Shown piece after piece: positions 27,898-35,671 of a stretch of DNA of 64,000 nt. Below the pieces are notes generated by a model that saw nothing but the letters and a program-made list of their open reading frames with translations, made no database searches and was not told the origin of the DNA. A program made the position numbers and the translations under genes. The first letter of the stretch is position 1. Each line of letters opens with the position of its first letter. This DNA is from Holzapfeliella saturejae. Its GTDB lineage: Bacteria > Bacillota > Bacilli > Lactobacillales > Lactobacillaceae. Location of the stretch: the NCBI RefSeq assembly GCF_037546065.1, contig NZ_JAWMWG010000001.1:620001-684000 (forward strand), given 5' to 3'.

Positions 27898-28839
27898 ATG
27901 GTAGCATCTTATGCAAGCCAAGTAAAAAAAGAGCTTGCGTCACTAGAGGTTAACTATGAACATGCCAAGTCTGAATTAGCTGCATTTATTCGAATGAGCG
28001 GTTCAATTTCAATTGGTCATAGTCGGCTACAACTTAATGTTATAACTGAACATCCAGCCACAGCTCGACGCTTATTTTCCTTGATGAAAAAAGTATATAA
28101 TATTGAACCTGAAATTATTGTTTCAAGAAAAATGAAATTGAAAAAAAACAACCAATATGTTGTGCGAATCAAAGAAAAAGTGTCAGATATTTTAGATGAT
28201 TTAAAAATTATGAAACCTAATTCCTTTGACATTAGTACAACAATTCCACAGCGTGTGATGGAGAGTCAACAAGACAGTATTTGTTATTTAAGAGGCGCTT
28301 TTTTAACAGGGGGTAGTATCAATAACCCGGAAACTAGTCGTTATCATTTAGAAATTTATTCTAATCATCAAGACCACAATGAAGCCATTGCTAAAATTAT
28401 GAATCAATTTCATCTTAATGCTAAAACGACTCAAAGACGTAGTGGTTATATCACTTATCTAAAAGGCGCTGAGCAAATTGCTGAGTTTTTAAATATTACA
28501 GGAGCAACGAGCGCTATGTTAGCTTTTGAAGATTTGAGAATTATGCGAGATATGAGAAATTCAGTTAATCGTTTAGTTAATTGTGATACTGCTAATCTTA
28601 AAAAGACAGCTAATGCTGCTGCTAGACAAGTTGAAAATATCACTTTAATTGAAGAAACATATGGATTAGAAATGTTGCCAGAAAAATTACAAGTTTTGGC
28701 TTCATTTAGGATGAAAAATCAGGAGATGTCATTAAAAGAATTAGCCGCAAAAATTCCAGACGGTCCAATTTCAAAATCTGGAATCAATCATCGATTTAAA
28801 AAATTGAATGATATTGCGGACAAGATAAGAACAGAATAA
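27898..28839 (+). CDS. whiA: WhiA-family DNA-binding protein
   Basis: A 313-residue WhiA with an N-terminal degenerate LAGLIDADG homing-endonuclease fold (LRGAFLTGGSINNPE near 135-149) and a C-terminal helix-turn-helix (LKELAAKIPDGPISKSGINHR near 285-305). In actinomycetes it activates sporulation septation; in Firmicutes it influences chromosome segregation and division. Order rapZ-yvcK-whiA is conserved. AGAAGGAGAAG lies before ATG, 12 bp after yvcK. Confidence 0.95.
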   Translation: MVASYASQVKKELASLEVNYEHAKSELAAFIRMSGSISIGHSRLQLNVITEHPATARRLFSLMKKVYNIEPEIIVSRKMKLKKNNQYVVRIKEKVSDILDDLKIMKPNSFDISTTIPQRVMESQQDSICYLRGAFLTGGSINNPETSRYHLEIYSNHQDHNEAIAKIMNQFHLNAKTTQRRSGYITYLKGAEQIAEFLNITGATSAMLAFEDLRIMRDMRNSVNRLVNCDTANLKKTANAAARQVENITLIEETYGLEMLPEKLQVLASFRMKNQEMSLKELAAKIPDGPISKSGINHRFKKLNDIADKIRTE

Positions 28840-28856
28840 AAATTGGAGAATCAAAT

Positions 28857-29300
28857 ATGGACAATGAAATTATTCTAGGAGAGCAATTATGCTTTTCAAT
28901 TTATCAAGCTGATAAATTTTTTAAACGATTTTATTCAAAGGCACTAGAGCCTTTTAATTTAACTTATGCACAATACATTGTTATGCTTGCTTTATACGAG
29001 CATGAATCGATGTCTGTGAAAGAATTAGGCGAGAATGTCGGTCTTGACAGTGGGACTTTAACGCCGTTATTAAGAAGACTTGAAAAACTAGATTGGGTTA
29101 AGCGTCGACATTCTGCAGAAGATGAACGTCGTTTGGTCTTAACCCCGACAGATTCAGCTGTTGAAAAACGTCAGGAACTATATGATCATCTTAACTTTTG
29201 TTTGAGTAAGTTAGATTTAACACCTGAACAATACAAGACATTAAGAGAGACAATGACACAATTAGGGTCAAAGCTGTCTTCAATTAGTTTTGAGATATAA
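28857..29300 (+). CDS. ohrR: MarR-family peroxide sensor of OhrR type
   Basis: A 147-residue winged-helix regulator close to OhrR, which represses an organic hydroperoxide reductase until its N-terminal cysteine is oxidised. The pattern EQLCFSIY has C12 at the reactive position; Y26 and Y37 or Y40 match tyrosines that sense the sulfenate, and DSGTLTPLLRRLE is the recognition helix, with DERR in the wing. A second cysteine, C115, suggests two-cysteine chemistry. It starts 17 bp after whiA and ends in a terminator. No ohr gene is in the window, so its target is unseen and the gene name is provisional. Confidence 0.8.
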   Translation: MDNEIILGEQLCFSIYQADKFFKRFYSKALEPFNLTYAQYIVMLALYEHESMSVKELGENVGLDSGTLTPLLRRLEKLDWVKRRHSAEDERRLVLTPTDSAVEKRQELYDHLNFCLSKLDLTPEQYKTLRETMTQLGSKLSSISFEI

Positions 29301-29334
29301 AAAATACGCCTCATTTAATGAGGCGTATTTTTTT
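29301..29334. terminator. Bidirectional terminator between ohrR and clpP
   Basis: Perfect 14-bp stem (29301-29314 with 29318-29331), TTA loop, with A and T runs on both sides. Ends both convergent genes. Confidence 0.95.
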
Positions 29335-29351
29335 GAGTTTGGTTAACTTAA

Positions 29352-29933
29352 CTAACGTTTGTTAGTCATGATTTCATCAATTAAACCGTATTCTTTTGCT
29401 TCTGGAGCAGTTAGATAATGATCACGTTCAGTATCTTTTTGGATAGTTTCAATATCTTGTCCAGTCGCATCAGCTAAAATTTTGTTCATTTTTTTACGTG
29501 TTTTTAAAATTTCTTCAGCGGCAATTTCAATTTCAGTAGCTTGTCCTTGCGCACCACCAAGAGGTTGGTGAATTAAAACTGTTGAGTTAGGTAAAGCAAA
29601 ACGTTTACCTTTTGTTCCACCTGCAAGTAGGACACTGGCCATTGATGCAGCCATACCTGTTGCAATTGTTTGAACATCAGATTTAATAAAGTTCATGGTA
29701 TCTAAGATAGCTAATCCAGATGTAATCACCCCACCAGGTGAGTTAATATAGATAGAAATATCTTTTTCTGAATCTTGTGCATCTAAGAAAAGTAATTGTG
29801 AAATAATTGAGTTAGCCATTTGGTCGTTAACTTCTCCAGATAGCATGATAATGCGATCTTTTAGTAAACGAGAATAAATATCGTAAGAACGTTCACCACG
29901 AGAAGTTTGTTCAATAACTGTTGGTATAAGCAT
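29352..29933 (-). CDS. clpP: ATP-dependent Clp protease proteolytic subunit
   Basis: Serine protease that forms the double-heptamer chamber used by ClpX, ClpC or ClpE for protein quality control. The 193 residues contain the catalytic triad S97 (GMAASMAS), H122 (LIHQPLGG) and D171. AGGAGGC precedes the ATG on the minus strand. The promoter region has a CIRCE-like HrcA operator rather than a full CtsR box, which is unusual enough to note. Monocistronic, with terminator at 29301-29334. Confidence 0.97.
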   Translation of the reverse strand: MLIPTVIEQTSRGERSYDIYSRLLKDRIIMLSGEVNDQMANSIISQLLFLDAQDSEKDISIYINSPGGVITSGLAILDTMNFIKSDVQTIATGMAASMASVLLAGGTKGKRFALPNSTVLIHQPLGGAQGQATEIEIAAEEILKTRKKMNKILADATGQDIETIQKDTERDHYLTAPEAKEYGLIDEIMTNKR

Positions 29934-29957
29934 ATTTTAAGTGCCTCCTTTTAGTAA

Positions 29958-29984
29958 TTAGCACTCTTTTAAGTACTGTGCTAA
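29958..29984 (-). promoter_or_regulatory. CIRCE-like operator (HrcA) upstream of clpP
   Basis: TTAGCACTC at 29958-29966, a 9-bp spacer, then CTGTGCTAA at 29976-29984. The left arm is a perfect CIRCE half and the right arm matches 7 of 9. It lies at the predicted clpP transcription start. Confidence 0.8.
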
Positions 29985-30012
29985 TTTAATCATAAAATAA
30001 GCATAAGGTCAA
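29984..30012 (-). promoter_or_regulatory. Putative clpP promoter
   Basis: On the minus strand TTGACC (30012-30007) and TTAAAT (29989-29984) are spaced by 17 bp. The -35 contains a CtsR-like half-site but no second heptad is seen. Confidence 0.6.
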
Positions 30013-30146
30013 TATGAAAAGCGTAACTTTGCATAGGCAAAAGGGCGCATACCCAAATTAAACTGGCGTTTTAATACTAAAATATGATATCTTAAAATTA
30101 TATTAAGTATTATACTAAAAACATTATTTGTGTGAGAGGGTTTACA

Positions 30147-31607
30147 ATGAAAAGCAAAATTATGCTAGTTGTGATGAGCTTGGCACTCTTAGTGAGTGGT
30201 CTTTTTATGACCAGTCATCAAGAAACTGTCAAAGCCGAAGAAAAAAAAGTTTACCAAATCGGAACGGATGTCACCTATCCACCTTTTGAATTTTCAAATT
30301 CAAATAACACAGAATACATAGGAATCGATATTGACATTATAAAAGCTGTGGCGAAAGCTGAAAATTTTGAAGTTAAAATTTTACCACTCGGATTTAGTGC
30401 AGCAGTTCAAGCGCTTGATACTGGTCAAGTAGATGGCTTGATTGCAGGAACAACAATTACAGCTGATCGCGAAAAGAAAATGGATTTTGGGACACCGTAT
30501 TTTAATACGGGGGCTGTTTTTGTAACTGCCCAAAGCAATGATGCCATTAAATCTATGGAAGATGCTAGAGGTAAGCGTGTAGCTGTTAAAACGGGTACAG
30601 CTGCAGCAAACTATGGTATGGAACAAGCTAAAAAGTATGGATTTACAGTTGTGACATTCGATGATACTAATTCCATGTATCAAGATGTTTTGACGGGAAA
30701 TTCAGCTGGATTATTTGAAGATATGCCAGTTATTACTTATGCTATCAATCAAGGAACAGCATTGAAAGTTTCTTCAGAAGCTAATACGACTGGCCAATAT
30801 GGATTTTCAGTTAAAAAGGGTGAAAATCCTGAATTACTAGCAGCCTTTAACCGTGGACTTGAAAAAATCAAACAAAGCGGTGAATATGATCAAATCATTT
30901 CACGTTACTTAGGAAATGATGCCTTGGCCCTACAAAAACAACAAAAAGAAAGTGAAAGTACTTTTGGTGGATTACTTAAAGTTAATGGCTCAGCTTTGCT
31001 TGATGGACTGAAAGAAACCATGATTTTAACGGTAATGGCAATTTTCTTTGCGACCATCTTTGGTATTATCTTTGGTTTAATGGGCGTTGTTCCAAGTAAA
31101 ATTTTAAACGGAATTTCAACAACAGTGATTTACATTTTCCGTGGTTTACCATTGCTAGTTTTAGCGTTATTCATTTATACAGGTATTCCAAGTTTAACAG
31201 GGGTTAGAATTCCCGCTGTTGTTGCCGGAATTATTACCTTAATGTTTAATGAAGGGGCTTATACTGCAGCCTTTATTGCAGGAGGAATTAAATCTGTTGA
31301 TAAGGGACAAATGGAAGCGGCACGTTCACTTGGATTGCCATTTGGTAAAGCCATGAGACGAGTTGTTTTACCACAAGGAATTAAATTGATTATTCCATCA
31401 TTTATTAACCAATTTATTATCACATTGAAAGATACGTCAATTTTATCAATTATTGGATTAGTTGAATTAACCCAAACAGGTAAAATCATTATTGCCAGAA
31501 ACCTTGAAGGATTCAAAGTTTGGGCAATCATTGCACTCATTTACTTAGTGATTATTACCTTGTTAACATGGGCTTCTAACTATATGGAAAGAAGGTTGAA
31601 CAAATAA
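30147..31607 (+). CDS. glnP: Glutamine/polar amino acid ABC transporter, fused binding protein and permease
   Basis: A 486-residue fusion. A signal peptide (about residues 1-30, ending near VKAEE) leads a family 3 solute-binding domain to about residue 255; the rest is a His/Glu/Gln-type permease with EAA loop MEAARSLGLPFGKAM. Such fusions bring in glutamine or other polar amino acids. I chose ATG 30147 behind GAGAGGG; the in-frame GTG at 30132 lies before that site. The ATPase gene starts at its last base. Substrate is inferred from family only. The 213-bp upstream region shared with clpP holds a 9-bp direct repeat ATACTAAAA (30074-30082 and 30112-30120), significance unknown. Confidence 0.88.
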   Translation: MKSKIMLVVMSLALLVSGLFMTSHQETVKAEEKKVYQIGTDVTYPPFEFSNSNNTEYIGIDIDIIKAVAKAENFEVKILPLGFSAAVQALDTGQVDGLIAGTTITADREKKMDFGTPYFNTGAVFVTAQSNDAIKSMEDARGKRVAVKTGTAAANYGMEQAKKYGFTVVTFDDTNSMYQDVLTGNSAGLFEDMPVITYAINQGTALKVSSEANTTGQYGFSVKKGENPELLAAFNRGLEKIKQSGEYDQIISRYLGNDALALQKQQKESESTFGGLLKVNGSALLDGLKETMILTVMAIFFATIFGIIFGLMGVVPSKILNGISTTVIYIFRGLPLLVLALFIYTGIPSLTGVRIPAVVAGIITLMFNEGAYTAAFIAGGIKSVDKGQMEAARSLGLPFGKAMRRVVLPQGIKLIIPSFINQFIITLKDTSILSIIGLVELTQTGKIIIARNLEGFKVWAIIALIYLVIITLLTWASNYMERRLNK

Positions 31608-32350
31608 TGGTTAAATCAAGCGAAAATATTATTAAAGTTCGTGACTTACAAAAAAGTTACGGTGACAATCACGTCATTAAAGGCGTTGATTTAGACGTTA
31701 AACGTAACCAAGTTGTGGTTATTATTGGACCTTCTGGATCGGGTAAGAGTACCTTTTTAAGAATGTTAAACCATTTAGAAGAACCAACTGGTGGCAATAT
31801 TAACATTGATGGTCATGATTTAAACAGTAAAGAAACTGACATCAATAAAGTCCGTGAAAAAATCGGAATGGTATTTCAACACTTTAACTTATTTAACAAC
31901 CTAAACGTGATTGACAACTTAACTTTAGCACCAAGAGAACTTGGCTTAATGAGTCAAGAAGAAGCTGAAAAGAAAGCGCGTCAATACTTAAAACGTGTTG
32001 GATTAAGTGATAAAGCAGAAGTTAAGGTAGATTCTTTATCAGGTGGACAAAAACAACGTGTGGCGATTGCTCGTTCACTTGTGATGAATCCAGATGTGAT
32101 GCTTTTTGACGAACCAACGAGTGCATTAGATCCTGAAATGGTTGGCGACGTTTTAGGCGTGATGAAAGATGTGGCTAAAGAAGGCATGACCATGCTTGTG
32201 GTTACTCACGAGATGGGATTTGCTAAAGAAGTGGCAGATCATGTGTTATTCTTTGATCAGGGACATATTATTGAGCAGGGAACACCTGAACAAATCTTTG
32301 ACCATCCACAACACAAACGAACACAAGACTTTTTATCAAAAGTACTATAA
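31607..32350 (+). CDS. glnQ: Polar amino acid ABC transporter ATPase
   Basis: ATPase partner of the preceding fusion permease, 247 residues, with Walker A GPSGSGKST near 38-46, Q-loop VFQHFNLF, signature LSGGQKQR and Walker B VMLFDEPTSALD. The ATG overlaps the stop codon of the permease gene by one base (TAATG), so expression is coupled. A strong hairpin follows and ends the two-gene operon. Confidence 0.94.
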   Translation: MVKSSENIIKVRDLQKSYGDNHVIKGVDLDVKRNQVVVIIGPSGSGKSTFLRMLNHLEEPTGGNINIDGHDLNSKETDINKVREKIGMVFQHFNLFNNLNVIDNLTLAPRELGLMSQEEAEKKARQYLKRVGLSDKAEVKVDSLSGGQKQRVAIARSLVMNPDVMLFDEPTSALDPEMVGDVLGVMKDVAKEGMTMLVVTHEMGFAKEVADHVLFFDQGHIIEQGTPEQIFDHPQHKRTQDFLSKVL

Positions 32351-32352
32351 TT

Positions 32353-32389
32353 AAAAAAAGCTAACGCAAAAGATGCGTTAGCTTTTTTT
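32353..32389. terminator. Bidirectional terminator between glnQ and the FAD-binding gene
   Basis: A 16-bp perfect stem including A/T runs (32353-32368 with 32374-32389), loop AAAGA. Serves both convergent genes. Confidence 0.95.
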
Positions 32390-32394
32390 AGTGA

Positions 32395-34206
32395 CTAATA
32401 ATTGATGTTGGTAATAAGTGCTTTAATCATTTCTCGGCTTTCATTGAGGAAGAAATTATGAGGTGTAGTCTGGGCAACAGTTGTCGTTTGGAAATGAAGC
32501 CCTTCTGTTGGTAGTCCCCAAATAAATAAGTTTTCAATGAGTTCATCTTTTTGGTCTATAACCTGGTTAGTTTTGCGATCAACAGCAACAGCCCCTGTTT
32601 GTAAGTTATTCTCTCCAAGTGTATGTGGTTTTATGGTGTCCTCAAGTAGCTGTTGATAAACACTATCGTGAGCACTTAGTACGGATTCTTTTGGCAAACG
32701 ACTTTCAATTAAAGTGGTTGCTTTAATTGAATGCCAATGGTTTTGAATCATGAATTGGTTATCAAAAGTTTTAAATTGAACAGGTGGTGCAATAAAGTGC
32801 ACAATACCTGCTTTAACGAGTGCTTCTAATTCAAGTAATCGTGTTACAGCAGGACCCGCAGCCAGAAAATTGTTAAGAGATTTAAAGCTACCTAGAAATT
32901 GATTAACATAGTCTGCAGGTTCAAAAAGATTATGTTCGATGATAAAGCGAATACTTTGTCTAAGATCACGAATCATTTCAAGCGTTGTTGCAAGCGGACT
33001 AGTTTGATTGCCTTCAAGTGCTTGGGTAGCATCTGAAAGTAAGAAATTACCAATTGTTGTTGTAAAATCATCTAAGTCTTTTGGCTTAACTTCAGATTCC
33101 GGTTGCATCAAACGGCTGAAATCAAAGTCATTATCAGGTAAAAGTTTTCTTTTAAGATTATCATCGAGATGACCATTTGTTAATTGTGCTAACAAATCAG
33201 CTTTATCTAATTCAGGGAAGCTTTTACTATAGTAAATATAGGCTAAGTCTTTGATTACTCGATTAATAAAACTTTTATATGATAGGGTATGAGGACTAAG
33301 TGTTTTTAAATACGATAAAGTTAAGAATTGTGGTGTCATGGATTCATTTAAATCTTTTTCGTAATTGCCTTTTGCGTGTGAGGGATAACCTCTTCTAGAA
33401 AAGCCATACATGATAGGTTCTTGACCGCTTTTGTGATAAATATAGCGTCCTGAATCAGTTTTTGAAAAATGACCGCCTCTATCTTGAGTAAGCAATGTGA
33501 CATAATCATAAAATGTGAGACCGAGTCCGCGAAGAATAACAGTCTCATTTGGTTTGATCGTGTCTAAATTAGCTAAACTAGGGTTTTTAGCAGGGATATA
33601 AGTTAAATCATTTTCAGTTGCGAATTCAGTCAGGCGACTTTCTGATTGAGTTAATGTGTTTAAAGGAAATCCTGTTGCCATAAAGACTGCAGAGAATGTA
33701 TCTGTAAAACTAGAAGTTTGGACTTCAAATTGATGAAAATCAATTGGTGTAACACGCGTAACTTCTTGATTAATAAAATTAACAGAGATATCTTTTTTTG
33801 CGAGTAAGTCTACTAATTGGTGAAAGGCCCAATTAATGTAGACACCAAATAAACTTCTGGATGCATAATCAGTAGGCGTCAAATGTGTTATCTCTTTTAA
33901 GAGTATATCAGTATGTGTGTTTGACAGTGCACTGTTTTTTATAGCAAGCGAACTATGAGTTGATTTAATCCAATCAAAAAAACTAGGGGTATTGGATGTG
34001 TTTTCACTAAATAAAGTTGCTTGCCCACAAGGAGTATTCATGATTAATAAGGGGTTTTGCTTATCAATCCAAACACTTCCACCGATATCAAAGGAGTCAA
34101 AGACAATGATATCTAAAGACTTGCTAGCAAAACGATGACTAGTTAAATTGAGTTGGTCAAGTGTTGAAATCCCTCGAGGGCCAGCCCCAACAATTGCAAT
34201 TTTCAT
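32395..34206 (-). CDS. FAD/NAD(P)-binding protein, uncharacterised
   Basis: A 603-residue protein with an N-terminal dinucleotide-binding motif IVGAGPRG at 5-12, of the FAD-NAD(P)-binding family seen in lactic acid bacteria (NAD_binding_9 type). Other recognisable pieces are VFMATGFP near residue 180, typical of the second FAD contact, and a C-terminal IWGLPTEGLHF that may complete the flavin site. No transmembrane segment or second catalytic domain is evident. The substrate is unknown; ornithine-monooxygenase-like or other amine oxidations are only possibilities. It is monocistronic on the minus strand; a weak promoter may be TTACGA-17-TAGGAT upstream, and the ribosome site (AAGTAGG) is poor. 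Confidence 0.7.
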   Translation of the reverse strand: MKIAIVGAGPRGISTLDQLNLTSHRFASKSLDIIVFDSFDIGGSVWIDKQNPLLIMNTPCGQATLFSENTSNTPSFFDWIKSTHSSLAIKNSALSNTHTDILLKEITHLTPTDYASRSLFGVYINWAFHQLVDLLAKKDISVNFINQEVTRVTPIDFHQFEVQTSSFTDTFSAVFMATGFPLNTLTQSESRLTEFATENDLTYIPAKNPSLANLDTIKPNETVILRGLGLTFYDYVTLLTQDRGGHFSKTDSGRYIYHKSGQEPIMYGFSRRGYPSHAKGNYEKDLNESMTPQFLTLSYLKTLSPHTLSYKSFINRVIKDLAYIYYSKSFPELDKADLLAQLTNGHLDDNLKRKLLPDNDFDFSRLMQPESEVKPKDLDDFTTTIGNFLLSDATQALEGNQTSPLATTLEMIRDLRQSIRFIIEHNLFEPADYVNQFLGSFKSLNNFLAAGPAVTRLLELEALVKAGIVHFIAPPVQFKTFDNQFMIQNHWHSIKATTLIESRLPKESVLSAHDSVYQQLLEDTIKPHTLGENNLQTGAVAVDRKTNQVIDQKDELIENLFIWGLPTEGLHFQTTTVAQTTPHNFFLNESREMIKALITNINY

Positions 34207-34269
34207 AATTAAACCTACTTTCTAATATCCTAAGTAATAATCATTTTTATCGTAACATTTTTGGGTAAA

Positions 34270-34310
34270 TAAAAAACCATAAAGCATTCAATTTACAATG
34301 CTTTATGGTT
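34270..34310 (-). terminator. Terminator of tRNA-Arg
   Basis: A perfect 14-bp stem (34275-34288 with 34297-34310) followed on the minus strand by a T run, directly after the tRNA 3' end. Confidence 0.93.
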
Positions 34311-34316
34311 TGAAGA

Positions 34317-34388
34317 TGCACCTCCTGGGAGTCGAACCCAGATTTCAAGAACCGGAATCTTGCGTGCGATCCATTACACTAAAGGTGC
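34317..34388 (-). tRNA. tRNA-Arg (anticodon CCG)
   Basis: A 72-nt minus-strand cloverleaf. Acceptor GCACCTT pairs with GAGGTGC (one G-T), the D stem is GTGT/GCAC, the anticodon stem CAAGA/TCTTG holds loop TTCCGGT with anticodon CCG, and the T arm is CTGGG-TTCGACT-CCCAG. The discriminator base is A and CCA is not encoded. It reads CGG codons. It stands alone with its own promoter and terminator, divergent from cggR. Confidence 0.95.
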
Positions 34389-34400
34389 GACACAATGAGA

Positions 34401-34429
34401 ATTATAACAATAAAATTATAAATAGCCAA
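34401..34429 (-). promoter_or_regulatory. Promoter of tRNA-Arg
   Basis: Minus strand TTGGCT (34429-34424), 17-bp spacer, TATAAT (34406-34401), 12 bp before the tRNA 5' end. Confidence 0.85.
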
Positions 34430-34453
34430 CAAATTAAAAAATAAAGTTTTCAC

Positions 34454-34482
34454 TTGAAAACAAAATTTATAGTTGGTATACT
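34454..34482 (+). promoter_or_regulatory. Promoter of the cggR-gap operon
   Basis: TTGAAA 34454-34459, 17-bp spacer, TATACT 34477-34482 with an extended -10 TGG. About 110 bp before cggR. Confidence 0.85.
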
Positions 34483-34540
34483 TTATTTGTCGAATGAGGG
34501 AGATAGCAAAAAAGCTACTTCTTAATTTTTTGAAATTGAT

Positions 34541-34578
34541 GGGTCACTTAACGACATTAAAGGGACGTTTTGAGACCC
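34541..34578 (+). promoter_or_regulatory. Tandem CggR-type operator
   Basis: Two direct half-operators, GGGTC-N7-GAC at 34541-34555 and GGGAC-N7-GAC at 34562-34576, exactly 21 bp apart. This resembles the Bacillus CggR site (tandem CGGGAC-N6-TGTC repeats). It lies downstream of the promoter and would block elongation or clearance. Confidence 0.75.
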
Positions 34579-34594
34579 AAAAGGAGTGTCATTC

Positions 34595-35626
34595 ATGTTA
34601 AATAATTTATCGTGGATAGAGAATATCGCTCCGGATTTCTTAAAAGTCATTCGACAGCGATATGAAATTTTACAACAAATTTCATGGCTTTCACCAGTTG
34701 GTAGACGATCTTTAGCAATTAAACTTGGGCTATCCGAACGCAGTATGCGAACGGAAACCGAATACTTAAAGCAAGTTGGTTTGATTGATATTGGACGTCG
34801 TGGAATGACTCTGACTGAAAAAGGTGAGCAGACATTAGAACAGTTGGCACCAGTTATTGCAAAAGTCTATAACGTGAGTCAAATTGAGTCTGATTTAGCT
34901 GCCCATCTTCAGATAGCTCGAGCGGTAATTGTACCAGGTAACACTGATGTTCAACCGCATCTATCTAAGTCACTAGGAGATGCTTTAAACGACGCATTGA
35001 AGCTGTTACTGCCACTAGGTCGTAACATTATCACTGTTTTTGGCGGTGTAACAATGTCGAGTGTCGCTTCTCAACTTTCCCCAACATTGAATCGACATCG
35101 TGATTTGCTTTTTGTTCCTGGAAGAGGGGGCTTAGGTGAATCAGTTGAAATTCAAAGTAATACCGTTTGTCAAATGATGGCAAATAGTACACATTCACAT
35201 TACCGGACTTTGTACTTACCAGAAAACGTAAGTTCAGAGGCAATGAAGTCTTTAATTAAAGATGAAAATATCGGAGATGTGTTAGACTTTATTTCAAATA
35301 GTGATGCTGTGATTCATAGTATTGGTGATGCTCAGATTATGGCTAAACGTCGAGGACTTAGTCTAGAGACAAGGTCAATGCTGACAGATAAAAAAGCCGT
35401 TGCTGAATGCTTTGGGTATTTCTTCAATCAGCAAAGTCAAATGATTTACAAGATACCAAGAATTGGTTTGCAATTAGAGGATCTTAATCGAATACCCCGT
35501 GTGTTTGCCGTAGCTGCTGGCCAAAGTAAGGCTTTAGCTATCGAAGCATACATGAAACATGCACCTAGTCAGTCGTGGTTAATCACTGACGAAGGTGCCG
35601 CTAACTCGATTTTAAAAGGGAAATAA
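34595..35626 (+). CDS. cggR: Central glycolytic genes regulator CggR
   Basis: SorC-family repressor of about 343 residues. An N-terminal helix-turn-helix (GRRSLAIKLGLSERSMRTE near 37-55 from the chosen start) precedes a sugar-phosphate-binding domain that senses fructose-1,6-bisphosphate. It represses its own operon with gap. ATG 34595 has AAGGAG nine bases upstream; an in-frame GTG at 34586 abuts that site and is less likely. A tandem operator lies just upstream, consistent with autoregulation, and a hairpin spans its stop codon before gap. Confidence 0.94.
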   Translation: MLNNLSWIENIAPDFLKVIRQRYEILQQISWLSPVGRRSLAIKLGLSERSMRTETEYLKQVGLIDIGRRGMTLTEKGEQTLEQLAPVIAKVYNVSQIESDLAAHLQIARAVIVPGNTDVQPHLSKSLGDALNDALKLLLPLGRNIITVFGGVTMSSVASQLSPTLNRHRDLLFVPGRGGLGESVEIQSNTVCQMMANSTHSHYRTLYLPENVSSEAMKSLIKDENIGDVLDFISNSDAVIHSIGDAQIMAKRRGLSLETRSMLTDKKAVAECFGYFFNQQSQMIYKIPRIGLQLEDLNRIPRVFAVAAGQSKALAIEAYMKHAPSQSWLITDEGAANSILKGK

Positions 35627-35640
35627 TGCCCCTTTAAAAT
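35609..35640 (+). other. Hairpin across the cggR stop codon, before gap
   Basis: Left arm 35609-35620 pairs with 35629-35640 (8 bp, one mismatch, 3 bp), the stop codon being in the 8-nt loop. It is followed by AATTTTAC, a weak T tract. It may be a partial terminator or a 5' stabiliser of processed gap mRNA as reported for Bacillus cggR-gapA. Confidence 0.55.
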
Positions 35641-35671
35641 AATTTTACATAATTCCTAAGGAGGAACTGTT

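Noticed and set aside
29984..30030. Full CtsR box upstream of clpP
   Set aside because: Only one heptad-like half (GGTCAAT) is present; the second repeat at the required distance does not match.
30074..30120. Direct repeat ATACTAAAA before the glutamine-type transporter as an operator
   Set aside because: Short AT-rich 9-mer in AT-rich DNA with 38-bp spacing; chance occurrence cannot be excluded and no known regulator site fits.
34485..34540. Attenuator hairpin in the cggR leader (TAGC-AAAAAA-GCTA)
   Set aside because: The stem is only 4 bp and would not be stable enough for termination.
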